Assembly (NCBI GenBank): GCA_964519835.1
Contig: CAZFLD010000005.1
Span: 35,867 to 99,866 of the forward strand
DNA: 64,000 bases
From: CAZFLD01 sp964519835
Lineage (GTDB): Bacteria; Spirochaetota; Spirochaetia; DSM-27196; CAZFLD01
Reading direction: 5' to 3'
Shown here: positions 26,018 through 34,777 of the stretch, piece by piece
How positions within the stretch are numbered: the stretch's first letter is position 1
Layout of the letters: each line of letters opens with the position of its first letter
Made by a program: the position numbers and the translations under genes
Notes under the pieces: model-generated
Database searches by the model: none
Told to the model about the DNA's origin: nothing
What the model saw: only the letters and a program-made list of their open reading frames with translations

Positions 26018-27367
26018 CTAATCGTAGCCCCTTTCGAGCGCCTCAAACTTGGTGTACTCCTCGATAAAGGCGATTGTAATCGTACCAACAGGACCGTTTC
26101 TTTGCTTGGCGATTATGAGCTCGGTCTCCGCTTGCGGGCTCGCGTCCGCTTCCCGGCGCCCGGTCGCGCGATTGCGGTGCAAAAGGAGCACCACGTCGGC
26201 ATCTTGCTCGATGGAGCCCGACTCCCGGATGTTGGCAAGCGTTGGTTGTTTGCCTTCGGCATCGCGACTTACCTGGGAAAGCGCCACGATGGGAATTTGT
26301 AACTCTCGAGCCATGGCCTTGAGGGAGCGGGATATTTCAGCAATCTGTTCGTGGCGCGGAGCCGAGGTGTCCTCGGCGCCGACAAGCGTGATGTAATCCA
26401 CAAAGATGATCTTCACACCGGAACGCGAAACCATTCGACGCGCGATAGCGCGAAGGTCAAGAAGTTTGAGACTTGGCGTGTCGCTAATGTACAGGGGCGC
26501 ATCGTAGATTTGTGAGGCCGCCTCCATAAGGCTCGCAAGGTCTGCCGGACGAAGGTTTCCAGTCCGAATCTTCTGTGACGGAGTCCTCGACTCCATGGCG
26601 AGAAGGCGCTGCATGATCGCTTGGTCGGACATCTCCAGGCTAAAGAACCCAACGGGGACCTGCTTGTGGACGGACATGTTTGCCGCCATGGTTAGGGCCA
26701 ATGCCGTTTTCCCCATGCCGGGCCGGGCTCCCACGACTACGAAGTCAGAATCCTGAAAACCGGAAAGCATACGATCGAGCTCGGCAAAGCCGCTTGGCAC
26801 GCCGGTGTAGTCATCGTGGCTGTTATGGAGTCGTTCGATTGCCCGAACGGTCTGCGTAACAACCTTCTTAATGTCCTTGATAGCGTCTTCCGCGTGCTCC
26901 TCGCCAATCTCGAATATCCGCTTCTCGGCCTCGTCGACGATCACGCGCACCTCTTGAGACTCGTCTTGGGCGTCGGCGGTTATTTCTGCGGCGATGCGCA
27001 GCAGCCGCCTCCGAATGCTCGCTTCGCGAACTATTCGCGCGTAATATTCGACGTTGGCACTGGTCGGAACGGCGGATGTGAGCTGGGATATATAGCCCGG
27101 TCCACCACATGCATGGAGGTTTCCAGAGGCGCGGAGCTCGTCCGTAAGGGTGATAAGGTCGATAGCCTCCCCGCGATCATAGAGCTTTATAATCGATTCG
27201 AAGACCTTCCTGTGAGCCGCGCGATAGAAGTCCTTCTCGCGGATAATTGGAATAACACGCTCGAGCGCCTCACCATCGAGGAGTACCGACCCGAGGGTCG
27301 CTTGCTCCGCCTCGTTATTGTGAGGCGGTACGCGGTCTTTTAGCTGCGCGCGCAGCGTGTCCGCCAT
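26018..27367 (-). CDS. dnaB: Replicative DNA helicase
   Basis: 449 residues, standard DnaB length. The N-terminal domain (NNEAEQATLGSVLLDGEAL) is followed by the RecA-like motor with Walker A GARPGMGKTALAL, Walker B IIFVDYITLV, and the C-terminal DADVVLLLHR arginine-finger region. It unwinds DNA at the replication fork. It follows rplI by 12 bp, the same rpsF-to-dnaB order seen in Firmicutes and other phyla. Confidence 0.96.
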   Translation of the reverse strand: MADTLRAQLKDRVPPHNNEAEQATLGSVLLDGEALERVIPIIREKDFYRAAHRKVFESIIKLYDRGEAIDLITLTDELRASGNLHACGGPGYISQLTSAVPTSANVEYYARIVREASIRRRLLRIAAEITADAQDESQEVRVIVDEAEKRIFEIGEEHAEDAIKDIKKVVTQTVRAIERLHNSHDDYTGVPSGFAELDRMLSGFQDSDFVVVGARPGMGKTALALTMAANMSVHKQVPVGFFSLEMSDQAIMQRLLAMESRTPSQKIRTGNLRPADLASLMEAASQIYDAPLYISDTPSLKLLDLRAIARRMVSRSGVKIIFVDYITLVGAEDTSAPRHEQIAEISRSLKAMARELQIPIVALSQVSRDAEGKQPTLANIRESGSIEQDADVVLLLHRNRATGRREADASPQAETELIIAKQRNGPVGTITIAFIEEYTKFEALERGYD

Positions 27368-27379
27368 GCGCCTACGTTC

Positions 27380-28105
27380 CTATTCCGCCGGCGTCTGTCG
27401 GGAGTTCTCTTCTTCAGCGTGGTCCGTGTCGGCGTCGTCCTCTGTTTGCGTGGCTTGAGCTTCTTCCTCTGTTTCTGCCAAGGCGCCCGCCTGCTCCGGC
27501 ATGGCGCTCTCCGGGACCTCAGACGGCTCCGCGGCTTCCGTTCTATCCGGCGTGGTCGTCTGCTCCTCGGGCCGGTCTTCCTCGACCTTGGTATCCGCCG
27601 TGGCGGCCTGAGTCGCTTTTGCACCGCCGGCCTGAGTGTCACCGGAGCGCCCCTGCACATCCTGGCCGACGACATTTACACGAAGCGAAGCAACCTCGCC
27701 GCCGTAAAGGCCGACCTTGACCGTTGTTGGACCGGTTGCCTTGATTGTGTTCTCCAGAATGTCGATGCGTTTCCGCTCGACGGACACGCCGATCTTTTCG
27801 AGCTCGTCGGCGATTTTCGCGGCCGTTACCGAGCCATACAATCGCCCATTTGCGCCGGCAGGCATGTGTACCTGCAACTCGTCGCTCTCGAGTCGTTCTT
27901 TGAGGCTCAGGGCAGCCTTTCGCTTCTCTTCCTTGCGTTGGCTAATCTCTTCTCGACGCGTCTCCAGCATCGCCAATGACGCCTCGTCATATCGCATGAC
28001 CAGCTTACGCGGCATAAGGAAGTTGCGGGCATATCCCGGCGCTACATCCTTGATGTCCCCTTCTTCCCCGAGGTTGGGAATGTCCTGATTAAGGATGACC
28101 TTCAT
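27380..28105 (-). CDS. rplI: 50S ribosomal protein L9 with long acidic tail
   Basis: 241 residues against about 150 for ordinary L9. The N-terminal domain (MKVILNQDIPNLGEEGDIKD, PGYARNFLMPR), the long central helix, and the C-terminal rRNA-binding domain (GRLYGSVTAAKIADEL) are intact to about residue 150. A further 90 or so residues rich in Glu, Ala, Thr and Gln are predicted to be disordered. L9 protrudes from the 50S subunit. Its start overlaps the end of the DUF2232 gene by 17 bp. Confidence 0.94.
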   Translation of the reverse strand: MKVILNQDIPNLGEEGDIKDVAPGYARNFLMPRKLVMRYDEASLAMLETRREEISQRKEEKRKAALSLKERLESDELQVHMPAGANGRLYGSVTAAKIADELEKIGVSVERKRIDILENTIKATGPTTVKVGLYGGEVASLRVNVVGQDVQGRSGDTQAGGAKATQAATADTKVEEDRPEEQTTTPDRTEAAEPSEVPESAMPEQAGALAETEEEAQATQTEDDADTDHAEEENSRQTPAE

Positions 28106-29075
28106 TGTATTTCTCCTTTACCCTTTCCCGAATCGGAACCCAGGTCTCGGCAACGCCCAGTCCCGGCAGGCCCAATCCGATCGCAATATTCACACCGGGG
28201 ATTAACAGCCCGATCACACCGCCGATCACGGCGCCGATACGGGCCCCCACGGACAAGCGACGCGCATCGAAATACGTCGCAATAATCCCGATACCCTGGC
28301 CCGCATAGAGCAAGGCAAGAATCAGCGCGGCATTCCGAAACACGTACAGCAATACACCGATATCGGCAAAGATGCCCAAAAGAACGCCTGCGAGGGCAAC
28401 AATAAGCCCCCACACAGCGTTGATCGGGACGTAAAACGTCGCAAACCGATGGCTTCTGCCCGCCACGACCACGTTTCCTTGGACCCGGGAAAAACGTGCG
28501 ACGACGTTTCCCAGGCTATAATCAGCAAACACCAACAATAGCCCAAACGCCCCTACGGTGCTAAAAAGCACATCTCCTGCCACCTGAACAACCGCATCAA
28601 CCTGCAATAGCCGACCGCCCTCGTCGGAACCAAGAAAAAGCATCCGCTCCACAAGGACCAACTGGGCATCTAGGAGCTCGCGAAACGCCTCGTTGGAGCC
28701 GACAATTACCGCCGCAGGGACTATGCCCGCCGCCACGGCGGTGCCCGCCGCCGCGAATCGCCACGGCCGCGCAAATCTATGCAACACGGGCGTGTCCACG
28801 GCCCACAGACCGGTCACAAGCCCCGCGGCAACCAGAGCGTCGCTTACAACAAAAGCCCCACCGAACTCGACCGCGGCCCCGGCAACAAGCCGTACGATCA
28901 CAGCCACCAAAACGACCAACACGGCCGCACTAAGAAAATATGCTTCGCCGCGCTTTTGCCTCAAGACATGCAGGGGGACCAACGCAATCAGAGCCGTCAG
29001 GCCGAGGTTAAAAAACAGTACGGCAACTGCAACCGTAATCAAGATCTCTATCGTTCCCGAACGTCGGGTCCTCAT
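28089..29075 (-). CDS. DUF2232 (YybS-like) membrane protein
   Basis: 328 residues with about eight membrane helices and a Gly-rich C-terminal hydrophobic region. Position is the main clue: YybS/DUF2232 genes lie between rpsR and rplI in many genomes, exactly as here. No catalytic motif; function unknown. It overlaps rplI by 17 bp. Confidence 0.7.
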   Translation of the reverse strand: MRTRRSGTIEILITVAVAVLFFNLGLTALIALVPLHVLRQKRGEAYFLSAAVLVVLVAVIVRLVAGAAVEFGGAFVVSDALVAAGLVTGLWAVDTPVLHRFARPWRFAAAGTAVAAGIVPAAVIVGSNEAFRELLDAQLVLVERMLFLGSDEGGRLLQVDAVVQVAGDVLFSTVGAFGLLLVFADYSLGNVVARFSRVQGNVVVAGRSHRFATFYVPINAVWGLIVALAGVLLGIFADIGVLLYVFRNAALILALLYAGQGIGIIATYFDARRLSVGARIGAVIGGVIGLLIPGVNIAIGLGLPGLGVAETWVPIRERVKEKYNEGHP

Positions 29076-29125
29076 GGTTGCTGCCTTGCTGATCTCTTTT
29101 TACCCGTCGACCACATCCCCCGCCG

Positions 29126-29560
29126 CTATCCGAGGGGCAACAGCGCAATAGCTCGCGCTCGCTTGACCTCTCTAACAAGACGACGTTGATTTTTCGCCGA
29201 CGTTCCGGTTATCCGCCGTGGCAGGATTTTTCCTTGATCTGTAAGGAACCGACGAAGCACCTCCGGGCGCTTGTAATCGATCACAAGATTGTGGGCCTTG
29301 ATCTTGTCGATCTTTTTACGGAAGTAGACACGATTCCGCGATCGGTACCGACCACCACCACGGTCGTCGCGGTCGTCGTCACGGTCCCGGCTCCGGTAGT
29401 CGTCCCCCCGGTCTCCGCGGTCGCCTCGGTAGCCGCCGCCTCTATCGTCCCGGCTGTCTCCGGTATCCCGAGACTCGCGGTTCTCACGACCGTCACGGTC
29501 GCTCGATCGGCCCTGTACATCGGCTGCATTGTCGGTTTTGGTCGTCTGTTCGTCGCTCAT
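29126..29560 (-). CDS. rpsR: 30S ribosomal protein S18 with disordered N-terminal extension
   Basis: 144 residues from ATG 29560, which is preceded by GAGGAGGATCT; ordinary S18 has about 75-90. Residues 75-144 are the S18 core (VYFRKKIDKIKAHNLVIDYK, ILPRRITGTSAKNQRRLVRE, KRARAIALLPLG). Residues 1-72 are almost wholly Asp, Arg, Gly, Ser, with runs such as YRGDRGDRGDDYRSRDR. This RG-rich extension could contact RNA. The gene lies in the rpsF-ssb-rpsR block. Confidence 0.93.
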   Translation of the reverse strand: MSDEQTTKTDNAADVQGRSSDRDGRENRESRDTGDSRDDRGGGYRGDRGDRGDDYRSRDRDDDRDDRGGGRYRSRNRVYFRKKIDKIKAHNLVIDYKRPEVLRRFLTDQGKILPRRITGTSAKNQRRLVREVKRARAIALLPLG

Positions 29561-29632
29561 AGATCCTCCTCTCGTGCAAAAGACGGCCGCAAGCGACCGC
29601 AAAAAGGCGCCACGTTTGGCGCTCAACCGTCT

Positions 29633-30103
29633 CTAAAACGGTATATCGTCTTCGAACTCCTGACCACGGTCGCTTTGGGGTTCGCTCCGTGGCGAGTCAT
29701 GATCATCGTACGAACCAGCTGAATCGCCACCCCGTCCGCCCGAACCCGAACCGCCGCCCGAACCGCCGCCCGAACCGCCGGGTGATCCAAGGAGCTGCAC
29801 ATTCGTGGCAAAGATCTCGACACGGCTGCGAGACTGTCCGTCCTGCTCCCAACGGCTCTGGCGAAGCTCGCCCTCTACACCGACCTGTTTTCCCTTTGTT
29901 AGGTAGCGGTTGATTGCCTCCCCCTGCCTTCCCATAAGAACACAGTCAAAGAAGTTGACTTCATCGACCCACTGGTCGCCCTGTTTGCGCCGTCTATTAA
30001 TGGCCAGTGCAAACTTGCAGATGGCGAGCCCGCCGCCGGTGTACTTCATCTCCGCATCCCGCGTAAGACGCCCTACGAGTACAACCCGATTAATGTCGGC
30101 CAT
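29633..30103 (-). CDS. ssb: Single-stranded DNA-binding protein
   Basis: 156 residues from ATG 30103 (AAGGGG six bases upstream). The OB fold covers residues 1-105 (INRVVLVGRLTRDAEMKYT, INRRRKQGDQW, GKQVGVEGELR). A Gly/Ser-rich flexible linker made of GGGS units follows, and the acidic tail ends DDIPF, the docking tip for SSB partner proteins. The arrangement rpsF-ssb-rpsR is classic. Confidence 0.96.
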   Translation of the reverse strand: MADINRVVLVGRLTRDAEMKYTGGGLAICKFALAINRRRKQGDQWVDEVNFFDCVLMGRQGEAINRYLTKGKQVGVEGELRQSRWEQDGQSRSRVEIFATNVQLLGSPGGSGGGSGGGSGSGGRGGDSAGSYDDHDSPRSEPQSDRGQEFEDDIPF

Positions 30104-30152
30104 TTCCAACCCCTTGGCACCAGCCGCCCCGGCGACCGCATCGCCTTTGTGA

Positions 30153-30434
30153 CTAGTCGTCCTTCCGGATGACCAGAACCTTCAAAAGCTCTTGTTTGAG
30201 TTTGAGTATCTCTTCGATTTGCGCTGCTTTTTCCGGTTCCATCTCGACGAAGTAGACGTAGTAGTGCCCTTGGTTCATGCTCTTGACCGTATAGGCCAAG
30301 GTACGGACACTCATATCCTCTTCTTTGTTGATTGTGGCATCTAACTTGGCGAGTTCCTGCTTGACCATTTCCCGGCCACGCACAAACTGCTCGTCTTCCG
30401 GGCGGAAGACGCATGTGATTTCATAAGCCCGCAT
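30153..30434 (-). CDS. rpsF: 30S ribosomal protein S6
   Basis: 93 residues from MRAYEITCVF at ATG 30434, with GGGGAGGT as ribosome binding site; the frame could extend upstream but lacks such support. The S6 ferredoxin-like fold motifs are RTLAYTVKSMNQGHYYVYF and EPEKAAQIEEILK. S6 binds S18 and the 16S rRNA platform. First gene of the operon that runs to the ComFB-like gene. Confidence 0.95.
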   Translation of the reverse strand: MRAYEITCVFRPEDEQFVRGREMVKQELAKLDATINKEEDMSVRTLAYTVKSMNQGHYYVYFVEMEPEKAAQIEEILKLKQELLKVLVIRKDD

Positions 30435-30438
30435 TTGG

Positions 30439-30497
30439 ACCTCCCCTCGGACTGACGGCCGCCGTTCCCGTGCGGTAATTGACGACGGCAAAGAGGT
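30439..30497 (-). ncRNA. rpsF leader able to pair with its Shine-Dalgarno
   Basis: In the predicted 60-nt leader the 5'-terminal ACCTC (30497-30493) can pair with GAGGT of the ribosome binding site (30443-30439). Inside that, GCCGT (30489-30485) can pair with ACGGC (30465-30461). S6:S18 binding leaders of this general kind are known before rpsF in many phyla. The match to that motif is by position and layout only. Confidence 0.4.
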
Positions 30498-30503
30498 TCG
30501 AAA

Positions 30504-30533
30504 AAGCTACCACCATTTGGTACGCCATGTCAA
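30504..30533 (-). promoter_or_regulatory. Promoter of the rpsF-ssb-rpsR-rplI-dnaB operon
   Basis: On the minus strand: perfect TTGACA, 18-bp spacer, TAGCTT; predicted start near 30497, about 63 bases before the S6 start codon. Confidence 0.7.
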
Positions 30534-30572
30534 GATGTGGCGAATGTCTGTCTGGATGTGTGTACGCCCACC

Positions 30573-30594
30573 GTGGCCGGAGCGTCCCGGCCAC
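30573..30594. repeat. Perfect 8-bp hairpin in the rpsF/hypothetical intergenic region
   Basis: GTGGCCGG, six-base loop, CCGGCCAC, in the 247-bp gap between divergent genes. Neither strand has a U-tract after it, so it is not an intrinsic terminator. It may be part of a leader for the plus-strand gene or a protein site. Apart from this and the rpsF promoter and leader, nothing was recognised in 30435-30681. Confidence 0.5.
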
Positions 30595-30681
30595 CAAAAC
30601 GGTGCGGTTGCCCGGTCTACAACGTACGGCTCAAGATACCTCGCCATGTGTCAAGCCATATGGGAACGTGGTATCCTCCGC

Positions 30682-31143
30682 ATGATGGCGAACAAGACGA
30701 ACTACGAAGACAACTTCTTTTTCTTCTCCACGCTTATCCGAGACCTCGCAATCGGAATCAAGCTCGACATCGACGCGGATATGTTCCGTGACAAGATCAT
30801 CGAGGACATACTCTTTATCGACAATGGGCTGATGCGCATGTACACGGATCTCCACGACAACAAACGCCTCATCCGACGGATGAATTATCTGCGCGCACTC
30901 CTGCGAACCGAGCACATATTTACGGACTTTCTCGACACGGCATTGGATACGAGCATACCGTTCTCGGAGTACCTCGAACCGTACAAAAGCAAATTAGCCG
31001 TCGCCAAACGGGAGCACGCAAACATATCCCGGGAGATTATTCAAAGCCTGCAATCCACTGAACCAGGCGACGACGAGGATCAAGTGTCTCAGGAAGAGAT
31101 TGAGCATCTCCTCGAACCGTATAGCGAAGGCGAAGGACCATAG
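30682..31143 (+). CDS. Hypothetical helical protein
   Basis: 153 residues if started at ATG 30682 (ATG 30685 is equally possible). The protein is all-helical and charged, without signal peptide or membrane segment. It begins YEDNFFFFSTLIRDLAIGIKL, and the acidic C terminus ends near EPYSEGEGP. No known domain was recognised. It has no Shine-Dalgarno, and a TATCCT box lies so close that the transcript might start at the ATG. It is followed by pyk after 16 bp, so co-transcription with glycolysis is likely. Confidence 0.7.
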   Translation: MMANKTNYEDNFFFFSTLIRDLAIGIKLDIDADMFRDKIIEDILFIDNGLMRMYTDLHDNKRLIRRMNYLRALLRTEHIFTDFLDTALDTSIPFSEYLEPYKSKLAVAKREHANISREIIQSLQSTEPGDDEDQVSQEEIEHLLEPYSEGEGP

Positions 31144-31159
31144 GTATACTCGAAGAAAT

Positions 31160-32941
31160 ATGAGACGCCGTCTACGAAAAACAAGTATCGTCTGCTCGAT
31201 TGGGCCGGCATGTGACAACACACAAACGATTAGGGAAATGCTTCATGCGGGCATGAATGTAGCCCGGTTTAACTTTTCTCACGACACCCACGAGGGGCAC
31301 CTACGCCGGATTACGATGGTACGCGAGGTCTCCGAAGCCACCGGCATTCCGGTGGCCATCCTGCTCGACACAAAGGGCCCCGAAATCCGTACCGGGATCA
31401 ACCAAAGCGGAGAGAAAATCGACCTCCGGGTTGGACAGCGAGTCGTTGTAACAACGCGGGAAGTGGAGTGCACAAGCGGCGTAATCTCTATTACCTACAA
31501 GCAGCTGCCCGCAGAGGTCTCGCGTGGTAAGCATATTTTCCTCGCGGACGGGTTGATCAACCTGGAGGTAGAGTCCGTCGATCGGACCGACATCCACTGC
31601 GTGGTGCGATCAGGCGGCCAAATCGGCAGTAGGAAAAACGTAAACGTCCGTGGCGTCCGCACTTCTCTGCCCGCCGTCACAGAAAAAGACGTTGCCGACA
31701 TCGAGTTTGCCGTAGAGCATGGACTCGACTTCATCGCGGCGAGCTTTATAAGGAAGCCCGACGACGTAACAACAATCCTCGATATCCTCGACAAACATCG
31801 CTCGCCCATTCAGGTCATAGCTAAAATCGAGGATCGGGAAGGCTTGGACAACATCGACGAGATCATCCGCGTTTCCGACGGAATTATGGTTGCCCGCGGC
31901 GATTTGGGCGTACAGCTCCCCACCGAAGAGATTCCCCTCGCACAAAAGCGCATCATTGAAAAATGCAATAAGCGGAACAAACCGGTTATCACCGCAACGC
32001 AGATGCTCGATTCGATGATCAACAATCCATTTCCGACACGCGCGGAGCTTACGGACGTGGCCAACGCCATCTTCGACGGAACCGACGCGGTCATGCTCTC
32101 AGGCGAAACTGCTTCCGGCAAATATCCGGTTGCCACGATCGAAACGATGCACCGCATCGCGTTGTCGGTCGAGACCTCCGACGAGTACTCCAAGGCCATG
32201 GAACGTGACTTGGATTTCCTCGAGTCGAACAGCGATATCGGCCACGCGATGGCAAAGGCCGCCTTTTTGGTTGCCCACGACATCGATGCTCAGGCGATAG
32301 TCACGCCGACGCTGCGGGGCAACACCCCGCGCATTCTCAGCCAGTTCCGGCCGAGGCAGCCGATCATCGCCGTGACGACCTCCGACGTGGCGCACCGGCA
32401 ACTCCTTCTGCACTGGGGTATTTTCCCCGTTGTTACCGAGCTCGTCGATGACTCGGAGTCCATGGTCCAAAACGCGCTACTTGTTGCCCAAAAGCTGGGG
32501 TTTGTACACCGCTTCGACAAGGTGGTGACGGCGGCAGGCGTGCCCGTGAACTCACCAATAATGATGAATACAATTAAGGTTCACTTTCTCGGCAACATTC
32601 TCGCCCGTGGGCATCGCGGCTTCGGCGGCTCCTGCACGGGCAAGCTTGTCCGCGCGTCGGACATAAACGATGCACGCCGGCGTCTCGACCTCGATGGGTC
32701 CGAGATACTGCTGACGCACATGCTTACCGAAGCGCCGCAGGAGATAGTCTCGAGGATTCGAGGAATCGTGCTCGAGGAACAGTCGCAGATTCCATGGGAA
32801 ACTCTCCAAGAGCACAATCCCGACCTAGTGTTCCTATCCGAGGTCTCCGACGCCATGTCTCGCCTGGAGAACAACCTTCTGGTAAGCCTCGATGGAGGAG
32901 AGCTTATCGTGTACGAAGGTATGCTGGACGGTACTGTCTAG
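31160..32941 (+). CDS. pyk: Pyruvate kinase with degenerate C-terminal PEP-utiliser domain
   Basis: 593 residues from ATG 31160. Residues 1-470 are a complete pyruvate kinase: RKTSIVCSIGPA, NVARFNFSHDTHEGH, LLDTKGPEIRTG, the active-site IAKIEDREGLDNIDEI and MVARGDLGVQLP, and TATQMLDSM. Residues about 470-593 align with the extra C-terminal domain of Bacillus-type enzymes (LARGHRGFGGSCTGKLVRAS, LLTHMLTEAP, SLDGGELIVYEG). However, the TSHAA-type loop holding its histidine is replaced by unrelated sequence. It converts PEP and ADP to pyruvate and ATP. Confidence 0.94.
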   Translation: MRRRLRKTSIVCSIGPACDNTQTIREMLHAGMNVARFNFSHDTHEGHLRRITMVREVSEATGIPVAILLDTKGPEIRTGINQSGEKIDLRVGQRVVVTTREVECTSGVISITYKQLPAEVSRGKHIFLADGLINLEVESVDRTDIHCVVRSGGQIGSRKNVNVRGVRTSLPAVTEKDVADIEFAVEHGLDFIAASFIRKPDDVTTILDILDKHRSPIQVIAKIEDREGLDNIDEIIRVSDGIMVARGDLGVQLPTEEIPLAQKRIIEKCNKRNKPVITATQMLDSMINNPFPTRAELTDVANAIFDGTDAVMLSGETASGKYPVATIETMHRIALSVETSDEYSKAMERDLDFLESNSDIGHAMAKAAFLVAHDIDAQAIVTPTLRGNTPRILSQFRPRQPIIAVTTSDVAHRQLLLHWGIFPVVTELVDDSESMVQNALLVAQKLGFVHRFDKVVTAAGVPVNSPIMMNTIKVHFLGNILARGHRGFGGSCTGKLVRASDINDARRRLDLDGSEILLTHMLTEAPQEIVSRIRGIVLEEQSQIPWETLQEHNPDLVFLSEVSDAMSRLENNLLVSLDGGELIVYEGMLDGTV

Positions 32942-33004
32942 GCGGCTCCCGCCTACAAGCTTCTATGCGCCGGCTGGTGGGACGAGAAGCAGTTCCGTTG
33001 GTTC

Positions 33005-33018
33005 TTACATTTTTGTAG
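33005..33018. promoter_or_regulatory. Candidate activator-binding site before the sigma54 activator gene
   Basis: TTACATTTTTGTAG, 40 bp before the activator start codon, fits the imperfect inverted repeat YTACR-N4-YGTAG. Two related copies lie upstream of amtB. If bound by the activator it would mean autoregulation. Confidence 0.45.
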
Positions 33019-33057
33019 GAAACCTGCTATGCTTGGCTCCTTTCGGAGGCACGAAAC

Positions 33058-34614
33058 ATGGAATCGGGTAACACGACCCTCCCGCATCCTCAAAAATTCG
33101 AGGAGCTGTCGTTATTGTTTGAGCTAAGCCAGATACTCGACCAAAGCATGGACATGAAGCAAGTTGTCCATCCGGTGCTGCGTACCGTTGCAGAACACAC
33201 CGGCATGACCCGGGGTACCATCACTCTTTTAGACCGAAACAGCGACGAGATTTTTATCGAGGCAGCCTACGGACTCTCCACGTCCCAGCGCGAGCGGGGA
33301 CGCTACCGCCTTGGCGAGGGTATAACCGGCAAGGTTGTCGAGACCGGCAAGCCGATGGTCATCCCCAACGTGGACGAGGATCCAACCTTCCTTAACAGAA
33401 CCGGGGCACGCAAGAGCGCCCAAGAGGGACCAACCTCCTTTATCTGCGTCCCCGTCAAGATCGGAAACACCACCATCGGCGCATTGAGTATCGATCGCCC
33501 CTATACGGACAGCGATGCCCTCGACGCCAATGTGCGCCTACTCTCGGTTATTGCGTCCATGGTGGCCCAAGCCGTGAAGATTCGCCAATCCGTGATGGAG
33601 GAAAAACGACGACTCCAAGAGGAAAACTCGCGCCTGCAAAACGAGTTAGCGGATCGTTTTCGGCCCTCCAACATCATCGGAAACTCAAAAGCCATGCAAA
33701 ACGTGTTCGACATGGTTGCCCAGGTTTCCAGAAGCGACGCCACCGTGTTGATCCGCGGGGAGAGCGGCACGGGAAAAGAGCTTGTGGCACACGCAATTCA
33801 CTACAACAGCCCACGTGCCGAACGCCCGTTTATCAAAGTCAACTGTGCCGCGCTTCCGGAGACGGTGATTGAAAGCGAACTGTTCGGCCACGAGCGAGGG
33901 GCCTTTACCGGTGCCGTTGCCACACGCAAGGGTCGATTTGAGCTTGCAAACGGCGGCACGATCTTCTTGGACGAGATCGGCGACCTGTCACCGACGACGC
34001 AAATCAAGCTCCTGCGGGTATTGCAGGAAAAAGAGTTCGAGCGCGTCGGTGGTAACGACACCATTCGCACCAACGTTCGGATTATCACCGCAACAAACAG
34101 GAATCTCGAACAGCTGCTTGATCCTGGGACATTTCGCGAGGATCTCTACTATCGGCTCAACGTGTTTCCCATACATATACCACCCCTTCGAGACCGAAAG
34201 AGCGACATCCTGCTTCTCGCCGACCACTTTGTGGAGAAGTACTCGAACCAGAACGCGATCCCGATTCGCCGGATATCAACGCCGGCGATCGATCTTTTGA
34301 TGAATTACCACTGGCCCGGCAATGTTCGAGAGCTGGAGAACTGTGTGGAACGTGCGGTTCTCCTGTCGGTTGACGAGGTTATCCACTCACACCATCTGCC
34401 GCCGAGCCTGCAATCGGCGGAGTCTACCGGCACGCGGCTGAAGGGCACCCTCGTTGACGCGTTGGACGGCCTCGAGCGAGAGCTCGTCTGCGACGCCCTA
34501 AAATCCACAAAGGGCAACATGGCCAAGGCCGCTCGGCTTTTAGGCGTCACGGAGCGGATGATGGGATTGCGGGTTGCAAAGCACGATATCGACCCGAGGC
34601 AGTTCCGAGCATAG
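33058..34614 (+). CDS. NifA-type GAF-domain sigma54-dependent transcriptional activator
   Basis: 518 residues, ATG 33058 behind CGGAGGC. A GAF sensor domain (about 20-175) is followed by a short coiled coil (MEEKRRLQEENSRLQNEL). Next comes an AAA+ domain with Walker A GESGTGKE, the sigma54-contacting GAFTGA loop, GGTIFLDEIGDL, and R-finger region. A Fis-type HTH (NMAKAARLLGVTERMMGLRV) ends the protein. Such proteins remodel sigma54-RNA polymerase at -24/-12 promoters. The gene lies directly before amtB, whose upstream region has a sigma54 promoter, so control of nitrogen genes is likely. There is no receiver domain, so no histidine-kinase input is expected. Confidence 0.93.
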   Translation: MESGNTTLPHPQKFEELSLLFELSQILDQSMDMKQVVHPVLRTVAEHTGMTRGTITLLDRNSDEIFIEAAYGLSTSQRERGRYRLGEGITGKVVETGKPMVIPNVDEDPTFLNRTGARKSAQEGPTSFICVPVKIGNTTIGALSIDRPYTDSDALDANVRLLSVIASMVAQAVKIRQSVMEEKRRLQEENSRLQNELADRFRPSNIIGNSKAMQNVFDMVAQVSRSDATVLIRGESGTGKELVAHAIHYNSPRAERPFIKVNCAALPETVIESELFGHERGAFTGAVATRKGRFELANGGTIFLDEIGDLSPTTQIKLLRVLQEKEFERVGGNDTIRTNVRIITATNRNLEQLLDPGTFREDLYYRLNVFPIHIPPLRDRKSDILLLADHFVEKYSNQNAIPIRRISTPAIDLLMNYHWPGNVRELENCVERAVLLSVDEVIHSHHLPPSLQSAESTGTRLKGTLVDALDGLERELVCDALKSTKGNMAKAARLLGVTERMMGLRVAKHDIDPRQFRA

Positions 34615-34645
34615 GTAACGTTTCCGTCGGGTTCGCGGGGTTATC

Positions 34646-34659
34646 CTACGTTTGCGTTG
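34646..34659. promoter_or_regulatory. Upstream activator site 1 of amtB (candidate)
   Basis: CTACGTTTGCGTTG: imperfect inverted repeat CTACR-N4-YGTWG, centred about 125 bp upstream of the -24 element. It is 30 bp (three helical turns) from the second copy, so both face the same side of the helix. Confidence 0.55.
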
Positions 34660-34675
34660 TACTCGGAGAATCAAG

Positions 34676-34689
34676 CTACATCTGCGTAG
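34676..34689. promoter_or_regulatory. Upstream activator site 2 of amtB (candidate)
   Basis: CTACATCTGCGTAG: the best copy of the inverted repeat, with one mismatch between arms, centred about 95 bp upstream of the -24 element. That is a typical distance for enhancer-binding proteins acting by DNA looping. Confidence 0.6.
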
Positions 34690-34777
34690 TTAGAAGCACG
34701 TTGCCGCTAGATGTGTGTGGCGGCATGCGTTGCTGCAAGTCACGACATTGTAGCATCTTACCGTTGTTTACCCTATG

